DNA of 64,000 nucleotides, taken from Emiliania huxleyi CCMP1516 (taxonomy: Eukaryota > Haptophyta > Isochrysidales > Noelaerhabdaceae). The translations under genes and the position numbers were made by a program. Below the pieces are notes generated by a model. The model worked only from the letters and a program-made list of their open reading frames with translations, was not told the origin of the DNA and did not search any database. Below, piece after piece: positions 57,648 to 64,000 of the stretch. Numbering within the stretch: the stretch's first letter is position 1; each line of letters starts with the position of its first letter. The DNA is taken from assembly GCF_000372725.1 (NCBI RefSeq), contig NW_005200690.1, forward strand, positions 928,795 through 992,794, read 5' to 3'.

Positions 57648-60560
57648 TCTCGGGCAGCGAGCGGAAGCTCGGCGAGGCTGCGCTCAGCGGGGTGCGCCGC
57701 GGCGGCCGCGCCGCCACCGATGCCGAGTGCCGCCGGCCCGCCGTCTGAGCGCCGCTCCGCCCGCCTCTCCAGATCACGTCCAACATGACCAACACAGTGA
57801 CGGGCCTTAAGGCCATCGTGGGCAAAAAGTTCCACTCGGACGAGATCCAGTCCGAGATGCCGAAGGTAGCGTACAAGATGATCGACGTCGCGGGCAACGT
57901 CGGCATCCCCGTCCACTACCGCGGCGAGGAGACCGTCCTCACCCCGGAGCGCATCTTTGCCATGTTCCTCAAGTCGCTGCAGGGCATCGCCGAGCGCAAC
58001 CAAGGCCCGTCCCCCCAGCCGCCGCCGACGGCGGTGCTGGCGGTGGAGGCTTCGCTGAGCCTGCTCGCGGCTTTGTCTGTAGGCGCCCCCGTCACCGACG
58101 TCGTGCTCGCCGTGCCCGCATACTTCACTGACGTCGAGCGGCGCGCTGTGCTCGACGCCGCCAAGGCACCACCCTCACCTCCTCCCTCACGACCGCCTCT
58201 CGCCTCCCGCCCTGCTCGCTGCTGCCTCCGGCGTTCCCCTCCTCCCTGCTGCCTCCCTCTTCCCTGCTGCCTCCCTCTTCCCTGCTGCCTCCTCCCTCCC
58301 CGCTGCCCTCGCGACTCCCGCCTCACCGCTGGCCCTCCCCGCCGCCGCCCTCCCCGCCGCCGCAATCCCCGCCGCTGGCCCCGACCGCCGCTGCCCTCTC
58401 CGCCGCTGCCCTCCCCAGGTCGTCGGCCTGAACGTGCTGCGGCTGATGAACGACTGCACCGCCGCCGCCCTCTCGTACGGCATCTACAAGACCGACTTGC
58501 CCGCCGACAAGCCGACCAACGTCGCCTTCGTCGACTGCGGCGCGAGCGACACCACCGTCTCCATCGTCGAGTTTGTCAAGGGGAAGCTCAAGGTGCTCTC
58601 CGCCGCGTGCGAGCGCCACCTGGGCGGCGAGGACTTCACGCGCGTCATCGCGGAGCACTTCAACGAGATCTGGAAGGAGAAGCACGGCATCGACGCCCAC
58701 ACCAACAAGAAGGCGTGGTTCCGGCTGATGGTCGCCGCGGAGAAGACGAAGAAGGTTCTCTCGTCCAACCCGCAGGCGCCGATCGCGATCGAGTGCTTCA
58801 TGAACGACATCGACGTCAAGGGGATGCTCGAGCGCGACGAGTTCCTCGGCATGTGCGCGCCGCTCATGGCCAAGCTCGAGACGGTCATCCGCGACGCCTT
58901 TGCCGGCTGCGGGATCTCAAAGGAGGAGATCGCGACGGTCGAGATCGTCGGCGGCTCGTCGCGCGTGCCCGCCGTGCAAAAGGCCATCTCCGAGTTCTTT
59001 GGGCGCGAGTGCTCCAAGACGCTCAACTTTGACGAGTGCATCGCCAAGGGCTGCGCGCTGCAGGCGGCGATGCTCTCGCCCGCCTTCAAGGTTCGCGAGT
59101 TCGAGGTCAAGGACGTGACGCTCTACCCGATCGCCCTCTCGTGGTCGCCCACGGCGGCCGGCGCGCAGACGGACGCGATGGAGGTGGAGGGCGAGGCGGA
59201 CGCGGCGCCGAAGGCGGGCGCCTCCTCGTCGGTCGTCTTCCAGAAGTTCAACGCGGTCCCAAACTCGAAGATGCTCACCTTCTCGCGCAAGGGCACCTTC
59301 ACGCTCTCGGCGGCGTACGACGACTCGGTCTCCCTGCCGGGCGGCTTCTCGCCCTCGCTCAACGAGTTCACCATCTCGGACATCCCGCAGCGCCTGGACG
59401 CAGAGGGGAAGCCAGAGGCGTCCCGCATCAAGGCGACACCTCCGAGAAGCTTCCCGCGCGCGCGCCCATCTCGCACCTCCCCTCCCCTCCCCGGCCTCGC
59501 CTGCCCGACGCCCCGCCCGCCCGCCCGCCTGGCCGCCCGCCAGGTCAAGCTGAAGCTCGACCTGAACGGCGTGCTCTCCCTCGAGTCGGCCGTCGTCCTC
59601 GAGGAGGAGGTGGTGATCGAGGAGGCGCCGCCCGCCGAGCCCGCGCCCGCGCCCGCGCCGGAGGCGCCCGCGGGCGGGGAGGCGCCCGCGGAGGGGGCGG
59701 AGGCCGCGGACGCGGAGGCGGCGCCGGAGCCGGAGCCGGCGCCGGCGCCGGCGCCGGCCGAGGAGAAGAAGCGGTCGAAGAAGGTGAAGCGGATCCCGGT
59801 GACGGTGAGCGAGGCAAAGTCGGTGGGCATGAGCGCGCAGGAGCTGATGGAGGCGCAGGAGGAGGAGGGGAAGATGGCGATCGAGGACAAGCGCATCAAG
59901 GAGAAGGCGGACGCGATGAACCAGCTCGAGGAGACGATCTACTCGATGAGGGACAAGCTCAGCACCTCGCTCTCTGCCTTCTCGACGGAGGACGAGAAGT
60001 CGCCTCTCATGGCGCTATTGACCTCGCTCGAGGACTGGCTGTACGAGGACGGCATGGACGTGGAGAAGTCGGTCTACGACGCAAAGTACGCCGAAATCAT
60101 GGACAAGTGCGGCCCGATCGAGGCGCGCGCGCGCGAGGCCGACCTGAGGCCCGACGCGATCGGCGAGCTGCGCAAGGCGCTCGCGCGCTTCTCCGAGTTT
60201 GTGGGCAGCTCCGATGAGGCGTACGCGCACATCGAGGCGGACGACAAGGCCAAGGTCGCGGCCGAGGTGGAGGCGGCGACGGCGTGGCTGTCGGAGGCGG
60301 AGGCGAAGCTGGCAGCGAGCCCCGCCACCGCAGACGCGCCCATCAAATCGGCCGAGATCACGGCCAAGGCGAGCGCGCTGGAGGGCGTGTGCAACCCCAT
60401 CATGCGGAAGCCCAAGCCGGCGCCCAAGGTGGAGGCTGCACCGCCCTCGCCCGCGCCGGCAGAGGCGGAGCCGGCGCCTGCCGCCGAGGGCGACGACGCG
60501 GCGGCGGAGCCTGCGGCCGCGCCGCCGCCGCCTGCGGGGGCGGATATGGACGTCGACTAA
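57351..60560 (+). CDS. HSP110: Hsp110/SSE-type chaperone (Hsp70 nucleotide-exchange factor)
   Basis: Six exons: 57351-57390, 57479-57545, 57634-57691, 57773-58165, 58419-59432 and 59544-60560, about 862 residues and in frame. ATPase domain: MSCIGIDVGYANG, MTNTVTGLKAIVGKKFH, VLAVPAYFTDVERRAVLDAA, LRLMNDCTAAALSYGIYK and VEIVGGSSRVPAVQKAI. The KDLPADKPTNVAFVDCG-like region, ALQAAMLSPAFKVREF and the long acidic insert in the substrate-binding domain (AEPAPAPAPEAP ... KRSKKVKRIPV) are Hsp110 hallmarks, as is the extended helical lid (EDWLYEDGMDVEK). Ends in MDVD. Hsp110 acts in the cytosol, releasing ADP from Hsp70 and holding unfolded clients. Introns 1, 4 and 5 have GC donors. Introns 2 and 3 are GT-AG. 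The 5' part exists in a second, truncated copy 2.9 kb upstream. Confidence 0.95.
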
Positions 60561-62084
60561 TGATCCAGACGCATTCTGGGGGCGCGGCACGGGGAGTTGC
60601 CCCGGCGCTGCGGTGGAGGCTGAGCACGCGCGGCACGTGCGTGCGCGAGCGGCGAAAGAGGCCTAGCCGGTTGCTGCTCGATCGATCAAGGTCGGAGGTG
60701 ATGCGGTGGTTTCCACTAGGGGGCGTGGCTTTAATATGCATTTATGCCAGTGAGAAAAAATTGATAGAGTGAAATAAATTGCTAATTGGCGTTTTGGTAT
60801 TTGGAATCGACGCGATGTGCAAAGCTCATACAAGAAGGGGAGAAGGAAGATGGAAGTAGAGGAGAGACGCCGGTGAGGACGAAGCAGAAACTAGCGCAGA
60901 CGAGAGCAGGGCAGACCCGGGGACTGGGGAGCCGGAGCAGACGGCATCGGCCGCCGAGGGAACGTTGGGAAGAGGCACGAGGAGGGCGGCGACCTCGACC
61001 GACTATGGAGGAAGGACCCGTCGCCAGACGACACAGGGCAGAAGACGGTGAGGCGGAGCAGACGCGCAGGGCGAGACGAGGGAGGGAGCAGGACTTTGCG
61101 GAGATCAGCAGGAGGATGTACGAAGAGATTAGGAGCAGCAGGTGCGACGGTGTATCATTCACTTTATGCCACCGTTGCATATCCGGATATGCAACGGTGG
61201 CATAAAGTGAATGATACACCGTCGCAGCAGGGACCCGAGGGACCATGTGGTAGACGGCTAGTGCTAGTCCCCCACATCGGGAGGACGACCCCGGCTAGTC
61301 GCCGACCACACCCACAAAGAACCCTGCACAAAGATCGCAAGGGCGGGGACCTGTTCCTTTTTACCCATCTCACACAGAGAGATGTGCTTCTTGGGGCACT
61401 TAGAGACCGTTTTTATTTATTCCACACGGAGGCCCCCGCCCCGGTGACGAGTGGGCGCGCTCTCTACACCGGCGCGTCGATCGTCGCTCGCGAACGAGAG
61501 CGGAGGCGAGCCGCCTCTCTCTGCCGGCTGGTCTCTGTCTCTGGACTGTGGGAGCCGGCTCTGGTATGTGGTATGTATCTGCCTCTGCCCATGCCCCTGT
61601 CTCTCTAGCCCAGTGGGCCACTGTCTCTGCCTCTTGTCTCTGTCTATGCCAATGAACATATGCATATGACGTCGCTAGCTGTACGTCGCTAGCTAGTACG
61701 TGTGTGTGTCATGTGATGTAGTTGGCCCATGGCTTGTGGGTGTGGCGTGTGCGTCCGCGCTGTCCGGCGGGGTGCACGAGTGCGGGTGTGTGGCCGCTCG
61801 CGCGGAGGGCCCCTGAAGCAGAACCAACAACGACACTTAAATTGACCACCACGGGACTGTGCAGCGAGCTCCACCCCTCCCACAAAAGCGTCCTCTCACC
61901 CTCCCCCTTTTCAGCGGTGGAGATCGCCCCCGAGCCCCCCTGAACAGACAAAAGACCACGGGACAGCGAGCTCGCCCGTCCCCCTCCATGCACCCACCTT
62001 CCTCCCCAACACATGCCTCCAACCACGATCCGTGCGCCGGCGCCAACAGCAGTACTGTACTTGGTTGCTGTCCTTGCGCGCGGG
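60561..62084. other. Intergenic region with a perfect palindrome
   Basis: Holds the 84-bp palindrome at 61143-61226 and T/CTCT-rich stretches at 61500-61660. Between two convergent stop codons. Short repeated blocks ACCACGGGAC and CAGCGAGCTC occur near 61850 and 61955. No gene is supported. Confidence 0.5.
61143..61226. repeat. Perfect 84-bp palindrome without spacer
   Basis: Two 42-base arms, TGCGACGGTGTATCATTC ... ATATCC and its exact reverse complement, meet at 61184/61185 with no loop. The arms are A/T-richer than their surroundings. Symmetry ends sharply at 61142/61227. Confidence 0.97.
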
Positions 62085-64000
62085 CTAGTCGGCATCCGCC
62101 CTGGCCCTCGCGGCGGCCGCTGACGCGCGCCTCGCCTTGACGGCAGCCAGTGCCGCCTCTGCTGCTTCCGCCACCTCTGCCGCCGCAGCCGCAGCCGCAG
62201 CCACCGCCGCAGCCGCCGCCGCAGCAGCCGCTGCCGTGGCGGCCGCCTCCTCCTCTGCCGCTGCCAGAGCGTCGGCCTCGGCTTCAGCCTCCCGGCGCGC
62301 CTCCGCTGCCACCAAGGCTGCCTCCTCACCCGCCTCTGCCGTCTCCTCCTCGCTCGCCTCGCCTGCCGCCTCGGCCTCCTCTCCCAACGCCTCCGCCAGC
62401 CCCGCGACCGACGTCTCCTCCGTGATGCCGTACCGAATCCGCTCCTCGTGGAGCGTCTCGAGAAGCCTGATCAACCCCTCCCTGTCCAGCTTCGCGGGCT
62501 TGGCTGCAGCTGCCTCTGACGGCGCCTCGGACTCCTGCGACGGCCCAGCGCCGCCGCTCCCGCCGCCCTTTTTCTTCTTCTTGCCCTTCTTGCCCTTGCC
62601 GCGCTTCTCTGCCTCGACCTCCGCCAGCAGCTCGTCGGCGTGCCGCGCCGCCTCAGCCTCCGCCACCGCCAGCTCCGCCGCCCTCTCCGCCGCCTCCGCA
62701 GCCCACGCCGCCTCCTTCGCCGCCTTCTCGGCCGCCGCCTTGGCAGCAGCATGCTCCTCGAGGGCGCGCACGCACTCGGCGTTGCCCTCCTTCTTGGCAA
62801 CCTGCAGCGCCGTAAATCCACTCACCGAACGCAGTTCCGTGTCGGCGCCCGCCCGCAGCAGGCAGAGCAGGGCTGCGGGGTGGTTCCAGAGAGCGGCGAA
62901 CATCAGCGCGGTGCCGCTGACGCTGTCCCGCTCGTTGATCTTCGCCCCATGCTGCAGCAGCAGCTCGACCACCCGCTCGTGGCCGTTGAGGGCAGCGCCC
63001 ATCAGCGCGGTGAGGCCGACGCTGTTCCGAAGGTTGATCGAAGCCCCACGCTGCAGCGACGCCACGGCCAGCCGCTCGTGGCCGTAGGCGGCGGCGACCA
63101 TCAGCAGCGTAAAGCCGCTCACACCCTCATCAGTGAAAGTCGCGTCCACCCGCCCACCGCCGTCGAGCCACGCCAGCACCGCCGCCTCGTCGCCTTGCTT
63201 AGCCGCCTCCACGACCTCCTCGGGGACGGCGTCCTCGCCCGTTCCGCTCTCCACGCCGCCGTCGCCCGTTCCGCTCTCCACGCCGCCAGAAGAGGACGCG
63301 GCAGTTGGTGCCGCCGCCGCCCCCTTGCCCGAGGCGGCATCGCCGTCCGCCCCTGCGCCGCCCGCCGCGCCGCTCTCCTCGGGAACAGGCCCGCTGCTGC
63401 CGCCCGAAGCGCTGCCTGCCCCCGCGCCGCCCGCCTCGACCGCCGCCGCGTCGCGCCTCTCCGCCGCCACCTCGCTGAGAAACGTCTTGACAGCGGCGAC
63501 GCACTCGGTGTGACCCTCCTCCTTGGCGATCTGCAGTGCCGTCTTGCCCGCCACAGTGCGCAGCGCCATGTCTGCGCCCGCCCGCAGCAACTGGAGCACG
63601 ACGGCATCATGAGCGCGGTTTCGCCGTCGATGTTCTGCAGGTCGACCTCTGCGCCGTGCTGCAGCAGCAGCTCGACCACCCGCTCGTGGCCTCGGGCGGC
63701 GGCCAACATTAGCGCAGTGCAACCGCGGCTGCTCTGAAGGTTGATCTCCGCGCCGTGCTGCAGCAGCGTCTCGGCCACCTGCACGCGGCCGTTGGCGGCG
63801 GCGGACATCAGCGCCGTGACGCCGACGCTATTCTGCGCGTCCGGCTTCGCGCCCCGCTTCAGCAGTTCCTCGACCAGCTGCTTGTGACCTTCGGTGGCGG
63901 CGATCGCCAGGAGCGTCCAGCCACTCACACCGCGACGCACGCACGTTGCATCAACCCGCCCGTCCCCGGCGAGCCACGTCTGCACCACGCCCGCCTTGCC
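62085..64000 (-). CDS. Ankyrin-repeat protein with Ala/Glu coiled coil, 5' end beyond window, probable deletion
   Basis: Paralogue of the gene at 17223. From the right edge: ankyrin units (GWTLLAIAATEGHKQLVEEL, GCTALMLAAARGHERVVELL), then a Gly/Ala/Ser-rich linker with acidic residues, four more ankyrin units (GFTLLMVAAAYGHERLAVAS, GLTALMGAALNGHERVVELL) and an Ala/Glu/Arg coiled coil with a KKGKKKKKGG patch, ending KARRASAAAARARADAD. The two ankyrin blocks lie in different frames that meet at about 63600: NIDGETALM is followed directly by AVVLQLLRAGADMALR, lacking the usual eight or so residues between these motifs. A deletion of about 25 bp with frame loss, or an assembly error, would explain it. 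No RING is found at the C-terminus, unlike the paralogue. Confidence 0.75.

Overview
The window is 64 kb of very GC-rich (roughly two-thirds G+C) nuclear DNA from a eukaryotic microalga. Short spliceosomal introns (about 60-350 bp), long single-exon repeat proteins (ankyrin, MORN, RCC1, BspA-type LRR), Gly/Ala/Pro-rich low-complexity coding tracts and a short membrane protein with an N-terminal LKLRGG motif most resemble a haptophyte of the Emiliania/Chrysochromulina/Prymnesium type. That assignment is inference. A dinoflagellate-like splice pattern keeps other algae possible.

Layout, left to right: splicing factor CWC22 (1-3546, minus, cut by the window edge); a poorly supported ORF; an NCS2 nucleobase permease (6044-8355, plus); a secreted Pro-rich protein (9033-10725, minus); a BspA-like LRR pseudogene split by a MITE (10935-12229); a two-module DNA- or chromatin-reader-like protein (12449-13692); a MYND-like protein (14425-16929); an ankyrin-RING protein (17223-20156); a SHOCT protein; a damaged glycosidase-like/FGE fusion; a small membrane protein; a PDX1 fragment; a complete 15-exon PERK-type ER-stress kinase (27294-33021); a 68-residue protein; a MORN/U-box/PH/FYVE-like protein (35261-38455); a 1614-residue transmembrane receptor-like protein with a beta-helix ectodomain and a TIR-like cytosolic domain (38741-44018, minus); an RNase H fragment; an F-box/RCC1 protein; a RING/SEL1 protein (48408-50922); a secreted Cys-rich protein; an ankyrin protein; an Hsp110 chaperone (57351-60560) whose 5' end is duplicated 2.9 kb upstream; and a second long ankyrin protein running off the right edge.

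The genes do not form an operon. Functionally they lean to protein quality control (PERK, Hsp110), ubiquitin-type ligases (ankyrin-RING, U-box, RING-SEL1, F-box) and membrane signalling.

The most striking signal lies in the introns. I placed 50 introns by hand in eleven genes. About 28 need a GC donor, about 19 use GT, and three look best with GA. About four fifths of downstream exons begin with G. Many introns are bounded by direct repeats of up to 28 bp that include both splice sites, so that the intron is exactly one period of a tandem duplication. Introns of unrelated genes also share short repeats of about 10-11 nt. Together these suggest recent and continuing intron gain by local tandem duplication.
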